This document shows, piece after piece, positions 51,207-59,534 of a DNA stretch of 64,000 nucleotides. The translations under genes and the position numbers were made by a program. Below the pieces are notes generated by a model, which saw nothing but the letters and a program-made list of their open reading frames with translations, was not told where the DNA came from and ran no database searches. The DNA is from a virus, in IMG/VR virus record IMGVR_UViG_3300045110_000277, positions 22,080-86,079 of that record; one strand, given 5' to 3'. Every line of letters starts with the position of its first letter. Position 1 is the stretch's first letter.

Positions 51207-51613
51207 GCGTCCCTCTCTCTCACGTCCTGGAAGGTGATCTCGTCCTCGATCATGTTCAGGGACTCGACCTCGTTCTCGTCCTTGGCGATGGCCTCACGGG
51301 CTGCTCGCCTGGCCGACGCCTCGTCCGGCCCCTCCACGTCGATGCGGATGGTGTCGACCTGCCGGCGGGTGCCGTAGACGGACCACCTGCGAACGACCGT
51401 TGGCGTCTCGACCAGCCCGGCCTCCCGCAGCTTCTCGATGCTCGCTGCGGGCTCCGCGTCGTGGTCGCCACCCCACCACCACTCGGCCACCTCGTGCTGC
51501 CAGCCGTCGGGCGTCAGCGTGATCGGGTAGCCGCAGCCGCAGAACGTGCGCGGGAAGGTGTCGGGGTCCGCCTCGGGCTCGGGCGTCACCCACGCCTCGG
51601 CCTCAGATGTCAT
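51203..51613 (-). CDS. Hypothetical protein
   Basis: 136 aa. C-G-C-G near 25, an acidic middle (E-W-W-W-G-G-D-H-D) and a ferredoxin-like C-terminal half (T-I-R-I-D-V-E-G-P-D-E-A-S-A). A dispersed palindrome (51392-51401) encodes T-P-T-V-V-R near the centre. Confidence 0.6.
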   Translation of the reverse strand: MTSEAEAWVTPEPEADPDTFPRTFCGCGYPITLTPDGWQHEVAEWWWGGDHDAEPAASIEKLREAGLVETPTVVRRWSVYGTRRQVDTIRIDVEGPDEASARRAAREAIAKDENEVESLNMIEDEITFQDVRERDA

Positions 51614-51842
51614 AGCTCAGCAGCCCCCGTCCCTGCCAATACTCGTTGCGCACCAAGGCGGATGCCAGGGCGAGCTGGTCGGCCAGGTTCAGCAGCCGGC
51701 GGTTGACCTCGGCCGCTCCCGGCTTGCGCTCCAACGACTTGTCGTCGATGGTCGAGCCGTCCAGGCGCCGCGTCTCGTTCACGCAGTCGCCGAGGATCTC
51801 CTGGACGCGCTCCAGGTCGACGATCTCCTTCGTGCTGGCCAT
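51603..51842 (-). CDS. Small helical protein
   Basis: 79 aa from ATG 51842, TGATG overlap; GTG 51845 would add one residue. Helical with E-R-V-Q-E-I-L-G-D-C-V-N-E-T. It overlaps the next gene's start by 11 nt. Unknown. Confidence 0.6.
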   Translation of the reverse strand: MASTKEIVDLERVQEILGDCVNETRRLDGSTIDDKSLERKPGAAEVNRRLLNLADQLALASALVRNEYWQGRGLLSYDI

Positions 51843-52849
51843 CACGACTCCATCTGCTTGCGGAGGTCGGCTTCCAGCGACAGCAGGGCGTCGGACGCCA
51901 GCTCTGCTGCCCCAGCGGTCCGCTCCTGGGTGACCCGCAGCGTCCGGCCGTACTCGGTGGCCTTGCGCATCACGGTGTTGTACTGCTCCTTGAGCTTGCG
52001 GTGCATCTCCGGCGTGAGCGTCTTGCGGGTGCCCCGGACCTTCTGGATCGCGGCCACGACCTCGCCCAGCTCCTTAGCCGCCTCGGCCTGGAACGCCTCG
52101 ATGACCTCCTCGCGCATGGCCTTGAGCTCCGGCAGCGGGAACAGGGTCATCGAGCCGCCGTCGAGGCCACGAGCGAACTTCTGGAGTGCCTCCAGCTCCG
52201 TCGTGCGGGTGCTGTGGACGAAGTAGACGCCCGAGCGCATCATCACGCCGTTGAGGTAGCCCACGTAGTCCCGCAGGATGCCCCGGACCTTGTTGCCGTC
52301 CCAGGTGTCCCGGTAGAGCGGGAAGCACGTCTCGACCTCCTCCAGGGCCTTGAGCAGCTCCACGCGCTCGCCGGCTTCGATGGTCGCGCTGCCGGGGCCG
52401 AAGGGGACGAGGGACGTGCGCAGCCGGCTGGTGCCCTTCTGCACCTTGCCGCCACGGGTCACGTCCCGGTAGAACACCAGCTCGCCCACCTTGTCGTAGC
52501 CCAGCTCCTTCTGCTTGGCGTCCCGCACCTTGCGGGTGACCTGGCGCAGGACGGTCTCCTCGTCCCGGCTGACCTCGTGGATCAGCAGCTCCGCCTCCAG
52601 GTCGCCGGGCAGCGGGTACTTGCGCCCGTGAATCTCCTGGCTGGCCTTCTCGAAGGCGTTGATCGACTTGTTGTCCGGCGGCAGCACGGACGGGTTCAGG
52701 TTGAGCAGGTCGAACGACTGCTTCACGTGGTCCACGTCGTACGGCTTGTCTTCGACGCCGTACCACAGGATGTTGCCCAGCACGCAGTCGGCCGGGAGCG
52801 CCTGGGTGGTGTCGATGTACTTGCGCAGGTCGCTCTTGGGAGCGGTCAC
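51842..52849 (-). CDS. DUF6744-like conserved phage protein
   Basis: 335 aa from GTG 52849 with GGAGGTGA upstream. It begins T-A-P-K-S-D-L-R-K-Y-I and has a mixed N-terminal half (Y-D-V-D-H-V, F-Y-R-D-V-T-R-G-G-K-V-Q) and a long helical C-terminal half. Family call from overall pattern; function unknown. The first gene of a transcript with its own upstream element. Confidence 0.65.
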   Translation of the reverse strand: MTAPKSDLRKYIDTTQALPADCVLGNILWYGVEDKPYDVDHVKQSFDLLNLNPSVLPPDNKSINAFEKASQEIHGRKYPLPGDLEAELLIHEVSRDEETVLRQVTRKVRDAKQKELGYDKVGELVFYRDVTRGGKVQKGTSRLRTSLVPFGPGSATIEAGERVELLKALEEVETCFPLYRDTWDGNKVRGILRDYVGYLNGVMMRSGVYFVHSTRTTELEALQKFARGLDGGSMTLFPLPELKAMREEVIEAFQAEAAKELGEVVAAIQKVRGTRKTLTPEMHRKLKEQYNTVMRKATEYGRTLRVTQERTAGAAELASDALLSLEADLRKQMES

Positions 52850-52873
52850 TCTCTCACCTCCGTTAGGTGAATC

Positions 52874-52887
52874 GTGTCCAAACGTAC
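52874..52887 (-). promoter_or_regulatory. Shared upstream element GTGTCCAAACGTAC
   Basis: The - strand reads GTACGTTTGGACAC, 25 bases upstream of the 52849 start. Nearly the same 14-mer occurs at 59348-59361 upstream of the Ku gene (one change). GTGTCCAAA also occurs at 27219 and a rearranged form at 43411. It is probably a promoter element or operator for early transcripts. Confidence 0.5.
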
Positions 52888-52903
52888 ACGGACAGACGGT
52901 GGG

Positions 52904-53302
52904 TCACAACAGGATCGGCGCCCGGACCCGGTGGGCGAGCTTGTTGCCGTGCCGGTCATTGCCGTCGGCGTCGACCGTGAACGTCAGCCCACCGACGGTG
53001 AGGGTCTGCTGGCCCCGGTAGCCGGGCGCCTCGACCACCTTGTCGATGACCTGCACTCCCATGGAGCCGACGACCCTGATCTCCATGCCCTCCTCCCACG
53101 GCGGCGTCTCCAGCGGCCTCGGCGTGTCCGCCTTGATCACCCACCATTGGGTGTCGGCGTAGTGCAGCTCGGCGTAGTTCGAGGCGTCCTCGGAGTCATC
53201 GAACGGCCCGGTGAAGTTCAGGCCGCCCTCCCCGTCCCGGTTGCTGAACGGGTCGCCGGTGACCAGCAGCCAGCACTCCGGGATGTCGTAGTCCCCGGTC
53301 AC
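52904..53302 (-). CDS. Hypothetical protein
   Basis: 132 aa from GTG 53302, overlapping the lipoprotein stop. Beta-rich with W-L-L-V-T-G-D-P-F near 10 and W-E-E-G-M-E-I-R-V near 69. It is last in the MoxR-VWA-lipoprotein gene chain before the next transcript. Unknown. Confidence 0.6.
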   Translation of the reverse strand: MTGDYDIPECWLLVTGDPFSNRDGEGGLNFTGPFDDSEDASNYAELHYADTQWWVIKADTPRPLETPPWEEGMEIRVVGSMGVQVIDKVVEAPGYRGQQTLTVGGLTFTVDADGNDRHGNKLAHRVRAPILL

Positions 53303-53745
53303 GGCTGCGTCGCCAGCAGGGTCCAGGAGCACTCGCTGTTGACGCTCAGCTTCACCAGCCCGGCGCTGCCCTGCGTGGTGTCCTTGCCGGCCTTGCCCAG
53401 CTCATTGGCCAGGATGTTGAAGTTGTCGCCCTCGTCGGTGACGATGAAGTTGCCGGACCCGCCGAACGCCTTGCAGTTGTACGTGTAGTGCAGCGTCCAG
53501 TCGTCGGTCGCGGTGAACGACTTGAGGTTCTTGATCCCGTTGCCGTGGACCGACAGCAGGTTCACGATCTTGGTCGCCGGGACGATGGACGTGGCCGGGG
53601 TGCTGGCCTGGGTGCTGGCCGGCGTTGGTGCGTCGACCGGTGAACTGGCCGGGATCGGAGCGCCGGTTGGCGCCGAGGCGACCGTGCAGCCGGTGATGCC
53701 AACGAGCGTTGACACGACCACCGCTGCGAGCTTGAGCTTGTGCAT
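53299..53745 (-). CDS. Secreted lipoprotein
   Basis: 148 aa from ATG 53745. N-terminus M-H-K-L-K-L, a hydrophobic core and lipobox V-G-I-T-G-C (Cys 20) predict lipid attachment. Residues 21-60 are a Pro/Ala/Ser/Thr linker, then a small beta domain with Cys at 91 and 139 that could form a disulfide. It follows the VWA gene. Phage-encoded lipoproteins often exclude superinfection; here this is inferred. Confidence 0.75.
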   Translation of the reverse strand: MHKLKLAAVVVSTLVGITGCTVASAPTGAPIPASSPVDAPTPASTQASTPATSIVPATKIVNLLSVHGNGIKNLKSFTATDDWTLHYTYNCKAFGGSGNFIVTDEGDNFNILANELGKAGKDTTQGSAGLVKLSVNSECSWTLLATQP

Positions 53746-53758
53746 GAACCCTCCCGAG

Positions 53759-55357
53759 TTAGATGGTGCGGAACACGTCGGCCATGACCCGCGGGTCGCT
53801 GGCCAACTCTGTGATCTCCCGTACGTTGTCGCTGATCTGCTCCATCGCCCCGGAGTACGAGCACCCAATGGCGATTCCGTAACACTGGAGCGAGGTCTTG
53901 TCCTTGAGCCCGTTCCAGCGGTGCATGAACTCCTCGTCCATCGCCCCGTAGGCGTCATCGGACATGAACACGATGTCCGGCTTGGGCAGGTCCTGGTCGG
54001 CGTACTCCTGCACGATGTCGAGCGCCAGGGTGAGTGGCCTCTCGTAGTTGGTCCCGCCCCCCCAGAAGTGCTCGGTCATCTCCAACACCTGGGTGAGCAC
54101 GTTGGTGCCCTTCGGGAACCGGAGCGTGATCTGCTGGCCGCTGGACGAGAAGCCGATGTAGATGAAGTCCCGGTTGCGGTGCCGGGCCTGGTCGAGCATG
54201 GCCAGGGCGAGCGCCTTGGACCACGCCTCCCGGGTGCCACCGGCCACGTCTGGCGTGCCCATCGAGCCGGACTCATCGACCACGCAGATGATCGGGCCCT
54301 GGCCGAGCCGCTCGATGCCACGCACGTCGTACGTGAGCAGCTGCTGCTCCGTGTACCGCAGCCAGAACAGGGTCTCCAGCTCCGGGCTGGCCAGGTTCAG
54401 GTACTCGCCAGCGGTCAGCCGCTCCAGGTTGTCGGAGAAGGTGACGCCGTGGACCTCGGTCGCCGCGTTGATGACCCGCTTGCGGCTCTCCGCCTGCTGG
54501 ACCATCTTGAACTGGCCGAGCAGCTTGAGGAAGGACGCGAGCCGGTTGTTCTTGAGCCGCTGAGCCAGCTTGGCCCGCTCCTCGAACGGCATCTTCTTGA
54601 GCTCGCCGTCCTCCACGCCGAACGCTGAGGCCAGGGCCTGCTCCTCGTCGAGGTCTGCGGTGGTCTCCGCAGCCTTGGCCCGCAGGGCAGCCTTCATACC
54701 CGCTGCGGCCTGTGCTGCGCCGTCAGCGGTGGCCTGGGCCAGCTGCTGGAGCTTCTGCCTGTCCCCGGCGAACTGGTCGAGCTTGGCCTGTAGCTCACCC
54801 TGGGCCTTGGACGGCGGCCCGTTCGGGTCGGTCATCGGACCCATGCCGAGCAGGTCGATCAGGTCCTGGATCTCCTGGCCGAGCTGGTCGAGCGCGTCCT
54901 GGGCTGCCTGCTGCTCCCCAGCCGCCTCCTCGGTTAGCCGCTGCGCCTGACCCAGCGCCTCCTCGATCACGTCCTTCATCGAGATCATGGCCATGGCCGA
55001 GCCGTAGTTGTCGCCCTGGGCGTGCTGGCGCAGGGCCATGAACTCGGCCATGTCGCCGATCTCCACGATCACCGCGTTGAGCCCCTGGTGCGACGGCTTC
55101 ATCTCGTCGCTTGGGGTGATGTTGGGCACCGCCTTGAACAGCAGGCCGAACAGGTCCTGCATGAACTGAGCCACGTAGTCGTGCTTGCGGCCCATGTCGA
55201 CCTCGATGCGCTTGATCGCGGGCACGTTGTCCCGCAGCTCCTCGAAGTCGCGCAGGTCGAACCGGTCCATGGACACCGAGTCCTCGCGGACCGGGACCTT
55301 GACCTCGCCGATCAGGTCCTTGCCCTCGGCGATCAGCTTGGCCAGGAAGTCACTCAT
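53759..55357 (-). CDS. VWA-domain protein (ViaA-like), partner of MoxR
   Basis: 532 aa. An N-terminal domain is followed by a long coiled coil (about 130-240) and a VWA domain whose metal site D-E-S-G-S (361-365) is intact, with T-N-Y near 428 and S-D-D near 457. VWA proteins pair with MoxR ATPases (RavA-ViaA, MoxR-CoxE types) to remodel or load metals into targets. The MoxR gene lies three genes upstream in the same chain. Confidence 0.8.
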   Translation of the reverse strand: MSDFLAKLIAEGKDLIGEVKVPVREDSVSMDRFDLRDFEELRDNVPAIKRIEVDMGRKHDYVAQFMQDLFGLLFKAVPNITPSDEMKPSHQGLNAVIVEIGDMAEFMALRQHAQGDNYGSAMAMISMKDVIEEALGQAQRLTEEAAGEQQAAQDALDQLGQEIQDLIDLLGMGPMTDPNGPPSKAQGELQAKLDQFAGDRQKLQQLAQATADGAAQAAAGMKAALRAKAAETTADLDEEQALASAFGVEDGELKKMPFEERAKLAQRLKNNRLASFLKLLGQFKMVQQAESRKRVINAATEVHGVTFSDNLERLTAGEYLNLASPELETLFWLRYTEQQLLTYDVRGIERLGQGPIICVVDESGSMGTPDVAGGTREAWSKALALAMLDQARHRNRDFIYIGFSSSGQQITLRFPKGTNVLTQVLEMTEHFWGGGTNYERPLTLALDIVQEYADQDLPKPDIVFMSDDAYGAMDEEFMHRWNGLKDKTSLQCYGIAIGCSYSGAMEQISDNVREITELASDPRVMADVFRTI

Positions 55358-55715
55358 CGTTGCTCACCTCCTCATCGTGTACCGGGCATGGGACGAGCGC
55401 GTCGCACAAGCAGTCCTCGTCCTTGTTGCAGGTGCAGGAGCCGTCGATCCAGTCGCCACCACAGTCGAGGCAGCAGGCTGCGTCCGGTCCGCTGTGGCCC
55501 GCCATGAGCGAGCAGATGGTGCCGGCCATGAAGTCCTGGCCGCACAGCACCCGGTTGCGGTAGTCCTCGTAGTGCATCGCCCCGCAGTTGTCGCCGACCT
55601 TGTGCTCGATGCCGTCCTCGCCGAAGTGCCGGTAGCCACGCATGGCCTGCAAACGCCCGTTGGCGTCCAGCCAGGCGTCCGCCTCAGCCTGCGAGCTGAA
55701 CGCCGGGATGCTCAC
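55350..55715 (-). CDS. Cys-rich protein of the MoxR-VWA cassette
   Basis: 121 aa from GTG 55715. Eleven Cys in the last 80 residues (C-G-A-M-H, A-C-C-L-D-C-G-G-D, C-T-C-N-K, C-L-C-D, C-P-V-H) suggest several metal sites. The start region reads F-S-S-Q-A-E-A-D-A-W-L-D-A-N. It overlaps the VWA start and could be the metal-bearing substrate or adaptor; that is inference. Confidence 0.65.
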   Translation of the reverse strand: MSIPAFSSQAEADAWLDANGRLQAMRGYRHFGEDGIEHKVGDNCGAMHYEDYRNRVLCGQDFMAGTICSLMAGHSGPDAACCLDCGGDWIDGSCTCNKDEDCLCDALVPCPVHDEEVSNDE

Positions 55716-55816
55716 GAGAGCACCTTGACCACGACGACGGCGGCGACAGCCCAGACGGCTGCGCAGCCCGCGAGGGTGGCGACCCAGACGAGCAAGCCCT
55801 TGGTGACGCGCTTCAT
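55712..55816 (-). CDS. 34-aa membrane peptide in the MoxR-VWA cassette
   Basis: ATG 55816 overlaps the upstream stop (ATGA) and its stop overlaps the next GTG (GTGA). M-K-R-V-T-K-G then a single hydrophobic helix of about 24 residues rich in Val and Ala. Overlaps on both sides make translation likely. It would tie the cassette to the membrane. Confidence 0.6.
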   Translation of the reverse strand: MKRVTKGLLVWVATLAGCAAVWAVAAVVVVKVLS

Positions 55817-56310
55817 GCGTCACCTGCCACGAGCCGCTCGAAGCAGTCGAACAGCCCGTTCTCATGCTCCTCGGGCACGCCCCAGCTGGCCTCGCCGGTG
55901 TCCTTGTCGATGGTGATCGACTCGGCACCACGATCCCGGCTGAACCAGGCCACCATGCGCACGTCGGCGTGCCGGTGACCCTCGCAGGTCTGTGTCACGC
56001 CGTCCTCGGTCAGAATCGCCTCGCCTGTCGCCTCCGGGTCCTCGATGATCCGGTGGACCTTGAAGGAGACGATCAGGCTGGCGGCCAGGTCGATCACGGC
56101 TCCGTACACGCGCTGGTAGTTGGCCACCCAGAACTGCGGCGACCGCTGACCGTCGGTCAGCACGTGCATCTCGATCACCTCGAAGTCGCTGTCCAGCAGG
56201 ACGACGACGGGCTCCATGTCGTCCCACGCCGTCCTGCTGTTCAGCTCCGCGACCTGCTCCAAAGCGATGCAGGCGCGCAGGTCGAGGTGCTCCGGCGCGC
56301 CCGGGATCAC
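55813..56310 (-). CDS. Hypothetical protein of the MoxR-VWA cassette
   Basis: 165 aa from GTG 56310, GTGA overlap with MoxR. Alpha/beta sequence with V-V-V-L-L-D-S-D-F-E-V-I and an acidic end. Contains C-E-G-H-R-H-A-D near 110. No family recognised; position between MoxR and the membrane peptide suggests an adaptor. Confidence 0.65.
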   Translation of the reverse strand: MIPGAPEHLDLRACIALEQVAELNSRTAWDDMEPVVVLLDSDFEVIEMHVLTDGQRSPQFWVANYQRVYGAVIDLAASLIVSFKVHRIIEDPEATGEAILTEDGVTQTCEGHRHADVRMVAWFSRDRGAESITIDKDTGEASWGVPEEHENGLFDCFERLVAGDA

Positions 56311-57506
56311 TTGAGGACCGACGGGTCCATGTCCAGCAGGTCCACGTACAGGGACCGCTTGACCGCCGCGAGCTTGTCGGCCACCTCATCGAGCTTGGTG
56401 GTGGAGCGACCGGCCGCGATCATCTCCTGCCGCTTCTGCTGCAGGTCGGTGAGGATCAGCTTGAGCTTGCCGTTGGCCTCGGTGCCGTACGCACCGCGCG
56501 CCTCCGACGACTGGCCCTTCACGTCGCGGATGCCACGGGCGATCTCCTCGATGTCGTCCAGGAGCGCCATGGCCGCCTCGGCTGCCGGGTTGGCCACCGA
56601 CAGCGTGGCCCGCTCGACCTGCTGCACCTGCACCGGGGTGTCCCACAGCGCGTAGCGCAGCACCTGGATGTCGTCCTCCTCCACCTGGTCGCGGCCCTGG
56701 AGGAACGCGCTGGCCTGGAGCAGGCTCATCGACTGCTTCCACCGCCTGTCCGACGGGACGATCTCCAGCGCGTGCAGGTTGTCGCGCAGCCGCAGGATGG
56801 CCTCCTGCACGTCCAGCGGGATGCCGATGCCGGGCACCACGTTGTCGATCACGTCGGCCAGGTCCTTGAAGTCCACCGTGGCCTCGCCGGGCACCGGGGA
56901 CAGGTCGCCCGTCAGCATCGCAGCGAAGTTGCCGGACTCCTGCAGGTAGTCGACGATCACCCGGACGAGCACCCGGTCGTACAGCGCCGCAGCGTCGTCG
57001 CCTTCGGGCAGCTCATTGGTGCCACCGATGCAGGAGTACAGCGGGCAGTCGATCCACGACCGACCACCGTTGACCTGGTGCAGCCTGCGCTCCAGCAGGA
57101 CCGAGAGCAGGTCGTGGCCCAGCGTCGGGCTCATCTTGAACCACTCGTCCAGCATGGCGAAGTTGACGCTGGGCAGGAAGCCCGCGTACTTGCGGTGCAG
57201 GTCGCCGTGGTCCCTCAGCTGCGGGATGTCGTACGGGCCGAGGATGGCCTCTGCCGGCCTGGTCTTGGACAGCAGCGCCTCGAAGTAGAGCGCGTCGATG
57301 AACCGGCGGAAGATCTCCCGGCACAGCGCCGACTTGGCGGTCCCGGGCGGGCCGAGCAGCGAGACGTGCTGCTTGGCCAGGACGCCGAGGATGATGGCGA
57401 CGATCACGTGGCGGCGCTCCAGGAACTTCGCGCTCACCTCGTCGATCATCGTGTTCAGCGTGACGGCCACCGGGTGAGCGGTGGACGGCAGGGTCTGTAC
57501 GGTCAT
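56307..57506 (-). CDS. MoxR/RavA-type AAA+ ATPase
   Basis: 399 aa from ATG 57506 with GGAGGTG upstream. Walker A G-P-P-G-T-A-K-S at 52-59, Walker B F-A-M-L-D-E at 116-121, and A-L-Y-D-R-V-L-V-R-V near 174 with the arginine finger. A C-terminal helical extension follows the lid. MoxR ATPases act with VWA proteins; here the VWA gene is in the same operon, so a complete pair is encoded. Confidence 0.85.
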   Translation of the reverse strand: MTVQTLPSTAHPVAVTLNTMIDEVSAKFLERRHVIVAIILGVLAKQHVSLLGPPGTAKSALCREIFRRFIDALYFEALLSKTRPAEAILGPYDIPQLRDHGDLHRKYAGFLPSVNFAMLDEWFKMSPTLGHDLLSVLLERRLHQVNGGRSWIDCPLYSCIGGTNELPEGDDAAALYDRVLVRVIVDYLQESGNFAAMLTGDLSPVPGEATVDFKDLADVIDNVVPGIGIPLDVQEAILRLRDNLHALEIVPSDRRWKQSMSLLQASAFLQGRDQVEEDDIQVLRYALWDTPVQVQQVERATLSVANPAAEAAMALLDDIEEIARGIRDVKGQSSEARGAYGTEANGKLKLILTDLQQKRQEMIAAGRSTTKLDEVADKLAAVKRSLYVDLLDMDPSVLK

Positions 57507-57555
57507 GCAAGCACCTCCGTTGAGTGCGGTGTTGATGCGAACGCCCGTTGGCGTC

Positions 57556-58485
57556 TCACATCGTGGGGATCTGGTCGAGCTGGTCCATCGTTGCGTCCGT
57601 CACCGACAGGTCGGTGCGGAGTCCCTTGTAGACGGGGAACCGGAGCTGCCCGTCCTTGGACTTGTTCAGGCACTCGATCTCACAGACCACCGGCCTGCCC
57701 TCATCCAGCTCCTTCTTGAGGTAGTCGATCTCGGCGCCCTTCATGCCGGTGCCGACCCGACCGATCTTGACCGGCTGGTTGGCCGAGTCGAGGAGCACCA
57801 GGAACATCGCACCGAAGTGCGCCCTGGCGCCCTCGCCGGGCTCATAGCCAACGCCGATGGCCGTGATCGAGCGCAGCGCCTTGAACTTGGTCCAGTCGCT
57901 GAACCGGCCACCGCGGTACTGCGAGCGAGGGTGCTTGGCGATCACACCCTCCATGCCCATCTCCTTCACGGTGTCGAAGAAGCCGGGGTCACGGCTGACC
58001 ACGCTGGACTGCAAGATGCCAGTGATCGGCACCTGCTCCAACAGTTGGCGACGGTCCCGGTAGGGCAGGTGGCGCGTGTCCATGCCGTCCACGTAGAGCA
58101 CGTCGAAGGCGATGAAGAACACCGGCACCTGGCGCATCGCTGCGGCCACGTCGGCTGGCTTGGTCTGCTTGTCCCGCTTGGCCGTGTCCTGGAACGATCC
58201 GGACTGCGCGACGATCTCGCCGTCGAGGATCACCGGGTCGGGCCCCAGGCACTCGAACGCAGCGCACAGGTCGGGGTAGCGGTGTGTCACGTCGCGGCCG
58301 GAGCGGTTGCGGAGCGTGAGCCCGGCACCGTCCCAGAACGCCAGCGTGCGCACGCCGTCCAGCTTGATGTCGAAGATCCAGTCCCGCAGGTCGGTGATCT
58401 TGACACCGGGCTTGGGTGGTGCGGCCAGCATCGGGATGATCGTCTTGCCGAAGCTGGCGAACGCCACCGGGTCCATCACTGTCAT
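57556..58485 (-). CDS. ATP-dependent DNA ligase
   Basis: 309 aa, ATGA overlap with the Ku-like gene. Adenylation motif K-L-D-G (Lys 41), F-D-V-L-Y-V near 127, E-G-V-I-A-K near 180 and F-K-A-L near 203 are all present; the C-terminal 90 residues fit an OB domain. No polymerase or nuclease domain as in LigD. It seals nicks or ends; the neighbouring Ku suggests end joining. Confidence 0.87.
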   Translation of the reverse strand: MTVMDPVAFASFGKTIIPMLAAPPKPGVKITDLRDWIFDIKLDGVRTLAFWDGAGLTLRNRSGRDVTHRYPDLCAAFECLGPDPVILDGEIVAQSGSFQDTAKRDKQTKPADVAAAMRQVPVFFIAFDVLYVDGMDTRHLPYRDRRQLLEQVPITGILQSSVVSRDPGFFDTVKEMGMEGVIAKHPRSQYRGGRFSDWTKFKALRSITAIGVGYEPGEGARAHFGAMFLVLLDSANQPVKIGRVGTGMKGAEIDYLKKELDEGRPVVCEIECLNKSKDGQLRFPVYKGLRTDLSVTDATMDQLDQIPTM

Positions 58486-59327
58486 GCACTCACCTTGGCC
58501 TTCCTGGCCGGTTTGGCCTGCGCTGCCTGGGCCTGCTCGACGGCTGCTGCCAGCTGGGCCATGAGGTCCACGCCGCCAGCGGGCGTTGGCGTCCTGCCCT
58601 CGGACTTGGGACGCTCGCCGACGATGCCCGCGACCGCCTCCTTGCTGGCGATCAGGTCAGCCAGCGCAGCGGCGTAGGTGTCGGCGTACGTGGCCGGGTC
58701 GAACGGCTGCATCATCATCGGCAGCAGCAGGTCCACCTGGGCCTGCATCGGCGCCGGGATGGGTGGGATCATCGGCTCGACGATGGCGATGTCCTCGGTG
58801 CGGTACTGCTGCTCCATCACCAGCGCGTCGCCGAACGTGCCGAACCGGAACAGGCTGGCACGGCTGGTCGGCGTCCACAGGCCCAGCAGCACGATCTCCG
58901 GGTGCCGGGTGATGGTGTCGTGGAGCATCGCGTACGCCTGGGTCTGCGCCGGGTCGCTGGGCTGGAGCGCGTAGATCGAGCCGCCGGGCAGGATCTTGCC
59001 CTCGACGCCCTCGACCGGGTGCGGAGTGAGGCCGATGACCTTCTTGGTGGCGCCGAGCGTCGCGCTCTTGGCCTCGGCCACCTCGTCCTGCTCGACCACC
59101 ACGAACTGCTCGCCGACCAGCTTGGCCTTCTTGATGCTGGTGTAGGGCACCTCGTCGCCGGACGACTGGCACACGCGCTTCTGGTTGATGGTGGCCGGTG
59201 CGTGCTCGTGGCCACAGCCGCCCGTGCAGACCTGCTTGAGCGACTCCTCCTTGCGTACTGCGGTGTCCACGTCGGCGATCATGGTGACCATGCCGAGCTG
59301 GACGACGATGCCCTTGCGGAACGCCAT
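58482..59327 (-). CDS. ku: Ku-like DNA end-binding protein
   Basis: 281 aa from ATG 59327 with GGGAGG upstream. The bacterial Ku pattern is visible: K-R-V-C-Q-S-S-G-D-E-V-P-Y near 50, F-V-V-V-E-Q-D-E-V near 74, I-Y-A-L-Q-P near 118 and a C-terminal Lys/Ala-rich tail. An N-terminal C-x3-C-G-H-E-H insertion is unusual and might bind metal. Ku rings hold DNA ends; mycobacteriophages Corndog and Omega carry Ku for genome circularisation. Confidence 0.78.
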   Translation of the reverse strand: MAFRKGIVVQLGMVTMIADVDTAVRKEESLKQVCTGGCGHEHAPATINQKRVCQSSGDEVPYTSIKKAKLVGEQFVVVEQDEVAEAKSATLGATKKVIGLTPHPVEGVEGKILPGGSIYALQPSDPAQTQAYAMLHDTITRHPEIVLLGLWTPTSRASLFRFGTFGDALVMEQQYRTEDIAIVEPMIPPIPAPMQAQVDLLLPMMMQPFDPATYADTYAAALADLIASKEAVAGIVGERPKSEGRTPTPAGGVDLMAQLAAAVEQAQAAQAKPARKAKVSA

Positions 59328-59347
59328 GCCAACCTCCCGAGTTGGTT

Positions 59348-59361
59348 GTGCCCAAACGTAC
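59348..59361 (-). promoter_or_regulatory. Shared upstream element at the Ku gene
   Basis: The 14-mer GTGCCCAAACGTAC differs by one base from that at 52874. It overlaps the stop of the preceding gene and lies 21 bases upstream of the Ku start. TAGTAC on the - strand beside it could be a -10 element. Confidence 0.45.
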
Positions 59362-59534
59362 TATGTCTGACTGACCAGTACGGCCTCTCCGTCCATCTCG
59401 GCCACCGTGGCACCGGCTGCGACCAGCGCGCTGGCGTGCTCGGCACCGTGGTGACCACAGAGCGTGAGCGTCTGTCCGTTGCTGAGCGTGACCACGAACA
59501 GCGCCCGGAACCCGCAGCGGTCACATGCCTCCAC
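59361..59534 (-). CDS. DUF7455-like small zinc protein
   Basis: 57 aa from GTG 59534 with GGGGAGG upstream. C-D-R-C-G-F-R-A near 4 and L-C-G-H-H-G near 26 form a likely zinc site; the pattern is that of DUF7455, a short actinobacterial family of unknown function. Confidence 0.65.
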   Translation of the reverse strand: MEACDRCGFRALFVVTLSNGQTLTLCGHHGAEHASALVAAGATVAEMDGEAVLVSQT

